From: Coleofasciculus sp937127375
Lineage (GTDB): Bacteria; Cyanobacteriota; Cyanobacteriia; Cyanobacteriales; Coleofasciculaceae
Assembly (NCBI GenBank): GCA_040218875.1
Contig: JAVJQP010000153.1
DNA: 64,000 nucleotides
Direction: 5' to 3' (one strand)
Below, piece after piece: positions 35,837-45,200 of the stretch. Numbering within the stretch: the first letter of the stretch is position 1; each line of letters opens with the position of its first letter. Position numbers and translations under genes: made by a program. The notes beneath the pieces are model-generated. The model was not told where the DNA came from. It did no database searches and was given only the letters and a program-made list of their open reading frames with translations.

Positions 35837-36304
35837 ATGCAGGTAGAGTTTCGCGAGTATAACCCATTCGATTTGTGGATTTGGCTAGAGTTTGCCACTG
35901 TTCCTTCCCCCATGGAAAAAGATTATATTGAAGAGTTATTCAATTCCTGGTTTTACCTAGGGAAATTAGGCGGATTTGATGCCGAGAACCTGCAAGTGCA
36001 GGAGACGGGTGTGGATATTAGCTATATGGACTATGATCACCGAGAGACAGACAGCACCCTCATGGCGCTGATGCATAATCAAGGAGACTTTGATTATCAG
36101 GGAACCTGGGGACGCTGCTGGTTTGACTTAGGCACATCCGATGCGATCGCACTCGATGTTCTGATCAATGCCCTAAAGCAACTGTCTAAAGAATATGTTC
36201 ACCTCGAACGAGTCATCATCGGCGGTGAGAATGAAGATTGGCCCACAAAAAGCCGTCAAGAGTCTTTATTTTACGAATCCCAGGATAACGGGCGAGTGAG
36301 GTGA
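35837..36304 (+). CDS. DUF3531 family protein
   Basis: A 155-residue protein of the DUF3531 family, found in cyanobacteria and plant chloroplasts: VEFREYNPFDLWIWLEF at the start, EELFNSWFYLGKLGGFDAEN, and GRCWFDLGTSDAIALDVLINAL are conserved. It is acidic and probably soluble. Function is not established to my knowledge. The last few codons and the stop (GTGAGG-TGA) run into the right end of the adjacent TnpB element (GTGAACTACTC), so the element inserted exactly at the 3' end of the gene and may have replaced the original C-terminus by a few residues. Confidence 0.85.
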   Translation: MQVEFREYNPFDLWIWLEFATVPSPMEKDYIEELFNSWFYLGKLGGFDAENLQVQETGVDISYMDYDHRETDSTLMALMHNQGDFDYQGTWGRCWFDLGTSDAIALDVLINALKQLSKEYVHLERVIIGGENEDWPTKSRQESLFYESQDNGRVR

Positions 36305-36430
36305 ACTACTCAGGCTTACTTCGTTGAAGCCTGAGCTTCTGATCTCACAGGGGATTGCGTCAACTTAGACTTGCGCCCAAGTTTCGGTCTCACATCCCCT
36401 CCATCAGCAGCAGTCCCAGTCCCTGAGACC
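36303..36430 (-). ncRNA. Predicted omega-RNA (reRNA) of the TnpB element
   Basis: By analogy with characterised TnpB systems the guide RNA spans the last part of tnpB and the right end. Here this would cover the final codons of tnpB and the end hairpin at 36308-36334, with the guide taken from sequence beyond the element, i.e. the 3' end of the DUF3531 gene. This is predicted from position only. Confidence 0.4.
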
Positions 36431-37548
36431 GATAGGATTCTGATGCCTTCCGCTCTGATATTTGCTGAAGCGTTACCATCTCTATCATGATGAGTACCAC
36501 AGCTAGGACAAGTCCAACTCCTAACCTCTAAGGGCATCTCGTCTACCTGATAATGGCAGTTTGAGCAGAGTTTTGAACTGGGAAACCATCGGTCAATTTC
36601 TACCAATACCTTGCCCTCAAATTCAAGCTTGTACGATAGAAAATTGACAAACATTCCCCAGCCTACATCAGAAATAGATGCAGCTAGTTTATGGTTACGA
36701 ACCATGCCCAAAGTATTTAGACTTTCGACTACGATGACTTGGTTTTCGTCAACAAGCTTTCTGGACAGCTTATGCAGGTAGTCTTGACGGACATTACTAA
36801 CTCGTTCGTGAACCCTAGCTACCAGTTTTCTGGCTTTATCTCTTGAATTGCTCCCCTTCTCTTTTCTGTCTAATTTTCGTTGCTTCCGCTTGAGGTTACG
36901 CTTATGCTTGGCTAAATGCCTAGGGTTAGCAAACTTAGAGGTCTTGACCCCATCATTGACAATAGCAAAGTCCTTCAATCCTAAGTCAATCCCAGCTACT
37001 TTGCCATCACTTCGACTTCGCTCAGTGCTAACAGGTGGGCTATCCTCTTCTGTCTCGGTCAAGACGGATGCAAAATACTTTCCCGATGGGGTCATGCTCA
37101 CCGTTACCGTCTTGATTGTTCCTTCAATGGGTCGGTGTATTTTGGCTTTGACTTTTGCCACGCGACCCGGAAACTTGAGGCAATCATCAACAACCTTGAC
37201 CGATTGAGGGTACTGTATAGATTGCTTATTCTTTTTAGCCTTGAACCTTGGGTATCTAGCTCTACCCTCAAAAAAGTTTTTGTAGGCAGTCACTAGGTTT
37301 AGTGTGGTAGCTTGCAAAACTTGAGAGTAGCATTCAGATAACCATTCGGTTTCCTCCTGTTTCTTGAGCTTAGGCAAAAATGCGTTTAATGCTGAACGTG
37401 TCAAGCCTTTACCCGTTAACTGGTAAGTTTCAATGCACAAATTGAGTGCATAATTCCACCACCAGCGACTACAGCCAAAGTGTTGAGCTAGTATCACTTG
37501 TTGTTCAGTTGTCGGATATAGTCTAACTTTGACGGCTTGATGTCGCAT
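36316..37548 (-). CDS. tnpB: RNA-guided endonuclease TnpB (IS200/IS605 OrfB)
   Basis: 410 residues from the ATG at 37548, which has a perfect GGAGG eight bases upstream; the GTG three codons earlier overlaps that site and is rejected. All catalytic parts are present: RuvC-I Asp188 in VAGIDLGLKD, RuvC-II Glu275 in VIVVESLNTLGM, RuvC-III Asp357 in HHDRDGNASANI, and a zinc finger with Cys328/331 (CSNC) and Cys347/350 (CPSC). N-terminal REC/wedge start KVRLYPTTEQQVILAQHFGC is typical. It should be an active guide-directed DNA nuclease that promotes retention of the element. It lies head-away from DUF3531, at whose 3' end it is inserted. Confidence 0.93.
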   Translation of the reverse strand: MRHQAVKVRLYPTTEQQVILAQHFGCSRWWWNYALNLCIETYQLTGKGLTRSALNAFLPKLKKQEETEWLSECYSQVLQATTLNLVTAYKNFFEGRARYPRFKAKKNKQSIQYPQSVKVVDDCLKFPGRVAKVKAKIHRPIEGTIKTVTVSMTPSGKYFASVLTETEEDSPPVSTERSRSDGKVAGIDLGLKDFAIVNDGVKTSKFANPRHLAKHKRNLKRKQRKLDRKEKGSNSRDKARKLVARVHERVSNVRQDYLHKLSRKLVDENQVIVVESLNTLGMVRNHKLAASISDVGWGMFVNFLSYKLEFEGKVLVEIDRWFPSSKLCSNCHYQVDEMPLEVRSWTCPSCGTHHDRDGNASANIRAEGIRILSVSGTGTAADGGDVRPKLGRKSKLTQSPVRSEAQASTK

Positions 37549-37730
37549 CGCTTTCACCTCCTTTCCCCCCTCTTACCACTATAGACTATTTAGGGTAAGC
37601 TGATCCGGAAGATGGGAAATTTCGTGCCTCAATTTCCCGCTGTCCATCCTCACCCTACTATCGTTGAGAGTGAGGACTTCCGCGACATTGTTAAATATTG
37701 GGTAGGGGCGGGTTTTATCGCTAACGTTTA

Positions 37731-37760
37731 GTCGGGGCTTGGTAACCAAACCCCTACGGC
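37731..37760. repeat. Palindrome GGGGCTTGGTAACCAAACCCC
   Basis: Just downstream of the prs stop codon; same family as the palindromes at 12388 and 33331. It may serve as the 3' end of the prs transcript. A half-copy of the GGGCGGGTTT repeat lies 25 bp away. Confidence 0.75.
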
Positions 37761-37768
37761 GGTTTGTA

Positions 37769-38761
37769 TCAACGAAACATACTGCTTACCGAACTGTCTT
37801 CATGAATACGCCAGATGGTTTCTCCTAGCAAGTTGGCGACAGAAAGCATAGTCAGTTGCTCAAAGTGATTGTTTTGGGCTACTGGAATCGTATTAGTGAC
37901 AATCACTTCTTCAAAGATTCCACTGGAGAGGCGTTCAATCGCAGGTGGCGAAAAGACGGCATGAGTCGCACAAGCATACACTTGTCTAGCTCCCTCTTGA
38001 CGCAGAATCTTGGCACCTGCAGCAATAGTCCCCGCCGTGTCAATCATATCATCGACCAAAACAGCCGTTTTGCCCTTGACATCTCCAATCACATTCATAA
38101 CCTCTGCCACATTATGCGCTTGTCGTCGCTTGTCAATAATGGCTAAGGGCGCATCATTCAGCTTTTTGGCAAAAGCCCTGGCTCTAGCTACGCCACCCAC
38201 GTCAGGGGAAACAACCACCAGATCAGGTAATTGTTTACTCGCCAGATAGTCTAAGGTTACTGGAGAACCGTAGACATGATCGAAGGGAATATCGAAATAC
38301 CCTTGGATTTGGGCAGAGTGTAAATCCATGGCTAATACCCGATTCGCGCCCGCCTCAGTAATCAAATTTGCCACTAACTTAGCGGTAATTGATTCTCGCC
38401 CTGCGGTTTTGCGATCGGCTCTGGCATAACCGTAGTATGGAATAACAGCAGTAATCTGTCGTGCGGATGCTCGCCGACAGGCGTCGATCATAATCAGCAA
38501 TTCCATCAGGTTATCGTTTACCGGATGGCAACTCGGCTGAATTAGGTAAACGTCGCACCCACGAATGGATTCTTGAATTTGGATGTATAACTCGCCATCG
38601 GCAAATCGTTTGCGAACCATTGGTCCAATGTCCATGCCCAAATAGCGAGCAACTTCTTGTGCTAGTGGAACATTAGCAGACCCAGAAAACAGTCGGAGAC
38701 GATTATTATCCGCGATTAGCGGCAGCGCAGGCTGAAGCGTTAACGTTGCAGAACGGCTCAC
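37769..38761 (-). CDS. prs: Ribose-phosphate pyrophosphokinase (PRPP synthetase)
   Basis: A 330-residue class I PRPP synthetase, which makes 5-phosphoribosyl-1-pyrophosphate from ribose-5-phosphate and ATP for purine, pyrimidine, His, Trp and NAD synthesis. Clear motifs: FADGELYIQIQESIRG, the ATP loop YYGYARADRK, AMDLHSAQIQGYFD, the catalytic flexible loop region VVSPDVGGVARARAFAKKL and the PRPP-binding VLVDDMIDTAGTI. Length and order are normal. It is monocistronic with a MITE-like repeat in its upstream region, which may therefore touch its promoter. Confidence 0.97.
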   Translation of the reverse strand: MSRSATLTLQPALPLIADNNRLRLFSGSANVPLAQEVARYLGMDIGPMVRKRFADGELYIQIQESIRGCDVYLIQPSCHPVNDNLMELLIMIDACRRASARQITAVIPYYGYARADRKTAGRESITAKLVANLITEAGANRVLAMDLHSAQIQGYFDIPFDHVYGSPVTLDYLASKQLPDLVVVSPDVGGVARARAFAKKLNDAPLAIIDKRRQAHNVAEVMNVIGDVKGKTAVLVDDMIDTAGTIAAGAKILRQEGARQVYACATHAVFSPPAIERLSSGIFEEVIVTNTIPVAQNNHFEQLTMLSVANLLGETIWRIHEDSSVSSMFR

Positions 38762-38820
38762 AGCAGACCCTCGAAGCTCATTTCAAGGCAATCTTAACAT
38801 TTGCTGTTGTCTATGGTTCT

Positions 38821-38935
38821 AAGTAGGTGGGGACAATTAAAGTTAACGGTGGGGATCGTCATTGGTCATTGGTCATTGGTCATTGGTCTTATGTAAAGGT
38901 TTGAGGATTATTTACAAAACTTAATACAATTTCAT
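38821..38935. repeat. MITE-like dispersed repeat, copy B (with heptamer insert)
   Basis: Starts AAGTAGGTGGGGACAATTAA, then AGTTAACGGTGGGGATCGTC, four TCATTGG heptamers, and GGTTTGAGGATTATTTACAA followed by AACTTAATA. It lies between the prs start and the kinase gene. The right terminal repeat seen in copies C and E is not recognisable here. Confidence 0.7.
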
Positions 38936-39098
38936 TTTCTTTTGTCCGACTATTTAGTCTAACTATCCACTGAAAAGAGGGTCTCCTCAAGAGTCACAGA
39001 TAAAATAACTGTAATAAATGCCAGGAAGTGACCGTCTTCTCATAAAATTTAGACGGGTAGACCATCCTGTTTTCCCCTAAACTCCAATTCACAAGCTC

Positions 39099-41078
39099 AT
39101 GGAACAACCGATCGCCTCTGGAACTATTCTGCAAGCCCGTTACCACTTGACCAGGGTTCTGGGTCAAGGGGGATTCGGTCGAACCTACCTGGCGGAAGAC
39201 CTGAATCGGTTTAAAGAACTTTGTGTCCTCAAAGAATTGATTCCGCCTCAGACTGAAGCCTATACCTTGGAGAAGTCCAAAGAACTGTTCCAACGGGAGG
39301 CAACCACCCTCTATCAAATCAAACACCCGCAAGTGCCGGAATTTCGAGCTACCTTTGAGGAGGATGGACGGTTTTTCTTGGCACAAGACTACGTTGAGGG
39401 GAAAACCTATCGCGAGTTACTCAATGAGCGCTTAGAAGAACTAGCGGGCAATTCCACATCCAGCACGGAAGCCGTAGGGATTCCCACACCGCCTCAAAAT
39501 ACACCCATGGGTAACCCCGTCTTCTCCGAAGCCGAAGTTAAACAGCTACTCCAGCAATTATTGCCCGTATTAGAACATATTCACACTAAGGGGATCATCC
39601 ACCGCGATATTACTCCCGATAATATTATTCTGCGCCAGGGCGACCAACTCCCGGTATTAATTGATTTTGGTGTGGTAAAGGAACTCGCTACCCGTTTGCA
39701 GTCGCCGGATATGGCAACCCCAGCCACAACGGTTGGTAAACTGGGTTATGCTCCCAGCGAACAAATTCAAACCGGAAAATCCTATCCCAGTAGTGACCTC
39801 TATTCCCTAGCCGTTACCGCCGTGGTGCTACTGACAGGCAAAGAACCCAGGGAGTTACTGGATAATACCCAGTTAACCTGGAACTGGCAACGGTGGGTGA
39901 CGGTAAGTGATGAATTTGCCCGGATTCTGAACCGGATGCTAAGTTACAGACCGGGCGATCGCTATCCATCTGCAACAGATGTATTACAAGCGCTGCAATC
40001 TCCACCCCCTCCAGCCGCCTCTACACCAGAACCAAACGCCAACGCTTCCGGTATGGCAACCGTAGCCGTAGGACGACGTCCGGAACCGCAGACACCACCC
40101 GCAAGACCACCCGCGCAATCAGAACCCGTGATTCCTGAACCCAGTAATGACTCGATTTGGGAAAAGCCTGGGATGGTTGTGGCAATTGGTGCAGTACTTG
40201 CCGTGATTGCAGGGTTGGGTTCTTGGGCAATTGCGAATCGATTAAGACAGGAACCGACTCCCCCAGAAACAATTGTGGAGTCTCCGTCTCCTTTACCCAC
40301 CGAAACTGAATCTCCCTCACCTTCACCCACTCCCACCGAACCCCAAGTCTATAGTCAAACTCTGGCTTTGTCTCCTGGTAGAGAACTGTCTATCGAGAGA
40401 TCATTACAGCCGAATACTATTGTTAACTACCAGATTCAGGCGGAACAAGACCAGACGTTAGAGGCTTTTATTCCCACGGAAGGCGTTTACATGACCGTCC
40501 TTGGACCCGATAATCAACCAGTAAGCGATCGCGCCACACGGGTACAGCAATGGCGAGGTCAACTTCCCTATACCGGAGAATACACGATTCAATTAAGTTT
40601 AATTCCGGAACTTCCAGAAACTGAGTACCAACTCAATTTAGACTTAACGGAAGCCCCCGAACCCACACCATCGCCATCTCCGTCGCCATCGCCATCGCCA
40701 TCTCCATCGCCATCTCCGTCGCCATCTCCGTCGCCATCGCCATCGCCATCGCCATCCCCCTCTCCTTCTCCCACTTACGAAACCGAACGGCTGATAATTC
40801 CTGAAGGAGAACAGGCAATTCAGTTTCAAGGTCAAACCGCACCGCAACGGGTAAAACGGTATCGCGTCAACGTGGAATCCAATCAGCAACTAGCGGTAGA
40901 AGTTATTCAAGGTGATGTCACCTTAAATATCCGCAATCCTAATGGTCAGTTAATTGAAGATGCCTCAAACATCAACTTTTGGCAGGCACAATTGCCTCAA
41001 GGGGGCAACTATATCATTGATGTGATTGCCCAAAGACCCAGCAATTTCACCTTGGGTGTTAGTCTCACCAATCCTTAG
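39099..41078 (+). CDS. Membrane Ser/Thr protein kinase with two PPC-like extracytoplasmic domains
   Basis: 659 residues. The Hanks-type kinase domain (about 14-305) has the Gly loop LGQGGFGRTY, Lys45 in VLKE, HRD at 168-170 (HRDITPDN, with Thr where Lys is usual, as in many cyanobacterial kinases) and DFG at 189-191. A Pro-rich linker, a transmembrane helix (VVAIGAVLAVIAGLGSWAIA, about 358-377) and two beta-sandwich domains resembling bacterial pre-peptidase C-terminal domains follow, separated by a Pro-Ser repeat. The outer domains would sense an envelope signal or bind polymer. The stop codon TAG runs into a TCATTGG array. Target proteins are unknown. Confidence 0.9.
   Translation: MEQPIASGTILQARYHLTRVLGQGGFGRTYLAEDLNRFKELCVLKELIPPQTEAYTLEKSKELFQREATTLYQIKHPQVPEFRATFEEDGRFFLAQDYVEGKTYRELLNERLEELAGNSTSSTEAVGIPTPPQNTPMGNPVFSEAEVKQLLQQLLPVLEHIHTKGIIHRDITPDNIILRQGDQLPVLIDFGVVKELATRLQSPDMATPATTVGKLGYAPSEQIQTGKSYPSSDLYSLAVTAVVLLTGKEPRELLDNTQLTWNWQRWVTVSDEFARILNRMLSYRPGDRYPSATDVLQALQSPPPPAASTPEPNANASGMATVAVGRRPEPQTPPARPPAQSEPVIPEPSNDSIWEKPGMVVAIGAVLAVIAGLGSWAIANRLRQEPTPPETIVESPSPLPTETESPSPSPTPTEPQVYSQTLALSPGRELSIERSLQPNTIVNYQIQAEQDQTLEAFIPTEGVYMTVLGPDNQPVSDRATRVQQWRGQLPYTGEYTIQLSLIPELPETEYQLNLDLTEAPEPTPSPSPSPSPSPSPSPSPSPSPSPSPSPSPSPSPSPTYETERLIIPEGEQAIQFQGQTAPQRVKRYRVNVESNQQLAVEVIQGDVTLNIRNPNGQLIEDASNINFWQAQLPQGGNYIIDVIAQRPSNFTLGVSLTNP
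40670..40770 (+). repeat. In-gene tandem repeat coding (Pro-Ser)n
   Basis: A run of CCATCG/CCATCT/CCGTCG hexamers codes for about 17 Pro-Ser pairs linking the two extracytoplasmic domains of the kinase. The whole-hexamer unit means that length changes by slippage keep the reading frame. Confidence 0.9.
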
Positions 41079-41141
41079 GTCATTGGTCATTGGTCATTGG
41101 TCATTGGTCATTGGTCATTCGTCATTCCCTATTCCCTATTC
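41079..41141. repeat. Heptamer arrays (TCATTGG)n and (TTCCCTA)n
   Basis: Five TCATTGG units begin one base after the kinase stop codon, followed by TCATTCG and TTCCCTA-type units, ending 10 bp before the bioD ATG. The entire kinase-bioD spacer is made of heptamers. Confidence 0.9.
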
Positions 41142-41150
41142 CCTTCTATC

Positions 41151-41828
41151 ATGACCCAAACACTACTGATTACGGGTACAAATACTGATGCAGGCAAAAC
41201 AGTATTAACCACTGCCCTTGCCGCTTATTGGCAAACCTATTACCCGCAAAAACGTCTGGGAATTTTCAAGCCGATGCAAACGGGAACCGGGGATTGGGAA
41301 CATTATCACCAGCAATTCAACCTGGATCAAACCCCTCAAGAGATTGCCCCGTTACAATTTAGCCACCCTGTCGCCCCACCAGTCGCGGCGGAACGGGAAG
41401 AAAGACCGATAGAATTAAAAATAGTCTGGCAGGCATTGAATCGCCTCCAGCAGCAACGGGATGTTGTTTTAGTAGAAGGACTAGGGGGACTGGGTTCACC
41501 TGTAACCCATGAGTTAACCGTGGCGGATATCGCCAGAGATTGGAAATTACCGAGTGTCATTGTGGTGCCTGTGGAACTGGGCGCGATCGCACAAAGCGTA
41601 GCAACTGTCGCCTTAGCGCGTCAGTCGGGCGTTCACCTCAAAGGAATTATCCTCAATTGTGTTCAGCCTCGTTCAGCAGAAGAGATTGCTGATTGGACTC
41701 CCATTGAGTTGATTCAGTCACTGACACAGGTTCCCATTTTAGGCATTCTGCCCCACTTAGCTGATCCCACTGATCTGAGCAAATTGGCTCAAGTGGCATC
41801 TGAGTTAGAACTAGAGCGATTGTTCTAA
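41151..41828 (+). CDS. bioD: Dethiobiotin synthetase
   Basis: 225 residues from the ATG at 41151; an upstream in-frame extension to 41097 would translate only repeat sequence and is rejected. The P-loop LLITGTNTDAGKTVL (about 5-19) is the BioD form of Walker A, FKPMQTG carries the carbamate-forming Lys, and VVLVEGLGGLGSPV is the BioD VEGAGG-like block. It closes the ureido ring of biotin using CO2 and ATP from 7,8-diaminopelargonate. No other bio gene is near, as is usual in cyanobacteria. Its transcription may depend on the kinase promoter or on one inside the repeats. Confidence 0.93.
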   Translation: MTQTLLITGTNTDAGKTVLTTALAAYWQTYYPQKRLGIFKPMQTGTGDWEHYHQQFNLDQTPQEIAPLQFSHPVAPPVAAEREERPIELKIVWQALNRLQQQRDVVLVEGLGGLGSPVTHELTVADIARDWKLPSVIVVPVELGAIAQSVATVALARQSGVHLKGIILNCVQPRSAEEIADWTPIELIQSLTQVPILGILPHLADPTDLSKLAQVASELELERLF

Positions 41829-41830
41829 TG

Positions 41831-41970
41831 TCAGTAGGTGTGGAAATTAAAGTTAACGGCAGGGATCGTCACAGTCGCTTCCCTTGAGACGCAAGCTACG
41901 TTTTATATAGGGATTTGAGCAGCATTTACAGAACTTAACCTAGTTCGGTGTATTGCCACCAACCGACTTA
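41831..41970. repeat. MITE-like dispersed repeat, copy C
   Basis: Begins CAGTAGGTGTGGAAATTAAA, then GTTAACGGCAGGGATCGTCA, and ends with TTTACAGAACTTAACC, TAGTTCGGTG and CCACCAACCGACTTA. The terminal CAGTAGGTG-G and CCACCAACC-ACTTA are imperfect inverted repeats. It starts 3 bp after bioD and lies upstream of the diguanylate cyclase gene. Confidence 0.7.
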
Positions 41971-42215
41971 CCGAAAAATCCTGGTATTGTTTTAAGAATT
42001 GAATAAAATCGGTTGAAATAGCTGATTTCTGTAACAGGTATATCAACATCATGGCGAATATCAAGGAAAATTAGCTTAATAATTCCTTGGGTCATCTACG
42101 TGACGTATTCCCTTAATCAATCCCCGATTAAGTAGCTTTACAGTTAAGAATTTAAGCCATCCTAGTCCACACAAGGGCTAATGACTCATAACAAATGACT
42201 CATAACACATGAAAA

Positions 42216-45200
42216 ATGATCACCTTAATGTCTGCGATTGAACACCATCCGCTGACTGTTACACCAGACACCTGTCTGAGCGATGTCATCGCACTCCTAA
42301 ATCCAGGAACCCACACCTGCCCATTCCCATCGGGTACAGGATCTTTGGGTTCAAGTTATAGCGACAGAACAGATGGAAGCTGTGTCTTAGTTATAGAAAA
42401 CGGGCAGTTAGTCGGAGTGATAACGTTGCGAGATTTGGTTCAAATTGTAGCGGAGAGAAGTCCTCTAGAAAATCTTCCTGTTGCTGAAGTGATGACTCAG
42501 CCAGTGATTACGCTGAAGCAATCCGAGTTGCGGGATGGTTTCAAAATGCTGAATTTATTCGAGTGCCATGGTATTAGCCACTTACCCATTGTCAATGATG
42601 ACAATCAAGTGGTAGGAGTTGTCACACCTGAGAGTTTGCACCACGCTATGCCATCAATGGAACTGTTGAAAAGGCGTCGAGTAGCAGACGTCATGACACC
42701 TGAAATAATTAACATTACCCCCACGAGTTCTGTACTAACTGTAGCGCAACAAATAGCAGAGCATGGAGTTAATTATGTCGTCATTTGTGAACAACAAGAA
42801 AATAGAAGTGCAGAGCCAATAACGTTGTCACAATCAGGAGATTCAAGAGCATTTTTTGTTCCACTTGGCATCATTACTGAACGAGATATTGTCCAATTTC
42901 AGGCATTGGAACTCGATTTAAACTTGCCAGCTTATACACTGATGAGTTTTCCCCTATTGTGTGTGAATCCAGAAGAGTCGTTATGGACAGCTCATCAGAA
43001 AATGCAGCAGTGGCGAGTGCAGCAATTAGGAGTCTGTAGTCATCAAGGAGAACTGTTGGGTATGGTTACTCAAACCAGTATCCTACAAACCCTCGACTCA
43101 GCCCAGTTGTATCACTTTATTCAAGACTTACAGCAGCAACTGAATCAACAGCGTCAAATCATTTCCTCACTCCACGCTGAAAATCGGCATCTGCGACAAA
43201 ATAGCGATGAGGGAGCAGAGGGAGCATGTAGAGACGTAGCATGCTACGTCTGGGGAGCAGAGGGAGCATGTAGAGACGTAGCATGCTACGTCTGGGGAGC
43301 AGAGGGAGCTGGGGAAGCTGGGAAAATTTGGGATCAAGTGACCCCCATGGAACTGAGGGAGTGCCAACAAACGCAAGGGATTCTGCCAACTTTAAACCGT
43401 ATTCTCAAAACCCTAAGTGAATCCCACCGAATATTGATGAGTGCCACCCAGGAATCTGAGTTATTCCAGAAGATTTGTCGTCTGATTGTGGAGGTAGGGG
43501 CGTATCGGGGGGCTTGGGTTGGCTTGACAACTGACGATACGTGCCAAACAGTGCAACCTGTAGCTGGATTTGAAGCGTTAAATAAGGCAGAAGACTTCAA
43601 GAAGTCAGAAGGTAAAGGGCAGAGGACAGAAGGCTCTTTGAAGGCAGAAGACAGAAAAGATCAGACGGAAGAGTTTGAACTAAATAATTCTGAAAATAAG
43701 CAGTATCTAGAACGATTTGTTATGCCTGAGTTTAACCCATGCTCAGGTGAATCTCCTGTTGATAGCGTTTGGCAAACTGGACAATCGATAGTTTGTCGCC
43801 ATATTCAGACTGATCCAAAGTTTACACCCTGGCGATCGCACGCCTTACAACAAGGTTATGGGGCGTTGATTGTTCTACCGTTACAGGTTAAAGATCAACC
43901 GTTGGGTGTGTTAACTATCTACGCCGTGAACTCCGGAGCATTTGCGCCGGAAGAGGTGCAGTTATTGAAAGAATTAGCGAATGATTTAGCCTCTGGTATT
44001 GAGGGGTTACGCACCCACCTTGCCCGTGAACAAGCCGAAGCTGAATTATGTCAGTTAAATCAAGAACTCGAAAGTCGGGTGCAACAGCGCACAGCTCAAC
44101 TTCAACAGGAAATTCAGGAACGTGAAGGGATAGAAGCGTCATTACAGCAAGAGTTTGATCTATTATCCCGTGTTATGGAAACCAGTCCTGTGGGGATCAT
44201 TTGGGTGAATTCTCAGGGACAAATCATGCTGATTAACCATCAAGCGGAACAGATTTTAGGTCTAAAGTCGGAAAAGTTTTGCCCAGATTATCAAGATAAG
44301 CTGACTTGGTACAATCAGGATGAGTCAGGGAATTTAATTAAGTATAAACAGTTACCATTTTGGCATTTGGTGAAAACCAATCAGGCGGTTAATGACCTAC
44401 GCTATACCATTGAACGAGATAATGGACGCCGAGTATTACTGTCAATTAACGGAACATCTTTATTTAACCAAGCGGGTCAGTTAAAGGGTGTCGTATTTGC
44501 GATCGATAATGTCACCGAGCGAGTAAAAGCCGAGGAGGAACTGCGACAAAGCGAAGAACGATTTCGGACGGTTGCTAACTTTACGTATGACTGGGAATAT
44601 TGGCTGAACCCGGACGGTCAGTTTCTCTATATATCTCCTTCCTGTGAACGGATTACCGGGTATTGTGTCGATGATTTTCTCCAGGACGCCAGTTTATTAG
44701 AGTCGATTATCTATCCAGAGGATCGAGAAAAATTTGTCCAACATGGGTGTGCCACGGCGGTAATTCAGAGGGTGTCAGGAATTGATTTTCGCATCCTAAC
44801 TAAAACCGGAGAGTTGCGTTGGATCTCTCATATTTGCCAATCTGTCCACAGTGCTGAGGGGCGTTGGTTGGGGGTACGAGCGAGTAATCGGGATATTACA
44901 GAACGCAAACAAGCTGAGGAAGCGTTGCGAGAGAGTGAGAAACGCTTCCGGAGTATGTTTAATCAAGTGGCTGTCGGCATTGTCCAAGCGACGTTATCGG
45001 GTCAGTTTCTGTGGTTTAATCAAAAGTTTACCGACTTAGTGCAGTATAGTGCAGAGGAACTGCAAAACAAGACGTGCAAAGACATTACTCACCCCGATGA
45101 TGTTGATCAGGAACTCACTTGCCTGAATCAGTTATTGGCAGGAGAAATTGACACCTTCTCCCGTGAAAAACGCTATCTTCGTAAAGATGGATCTGAGGTT

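Larger units (their letters stand above)
36303..37690 (-). mobile_element. IS605 OrfB-type element with intact tnpB, no tnpA
   Basis: The right end (36303-36335, minus strand) is a hairpin CTCAGGCTT ... AAGCCTGAG followed by TAGTTCAC. The left end holds hairpins GGGAAATT ... AATTTCCC (about 37618-37645) and CCTCACTCTC ... GGGTGAGG (about 37648-37677). One intact tnpB is carried and no Y1 transposase, so mobility would need a TnpA in trans. Boundaries are estimates from the hairpins. Confidence 0.7.

Noticed and set aside
40589..40889. Long Gly-Asp, Met-Ala and Trp-Arg repeat frames on the minus strand
   Set aside because: They are the reverse reading of the Pro-Ser hexamer repeat in the kinase gene.
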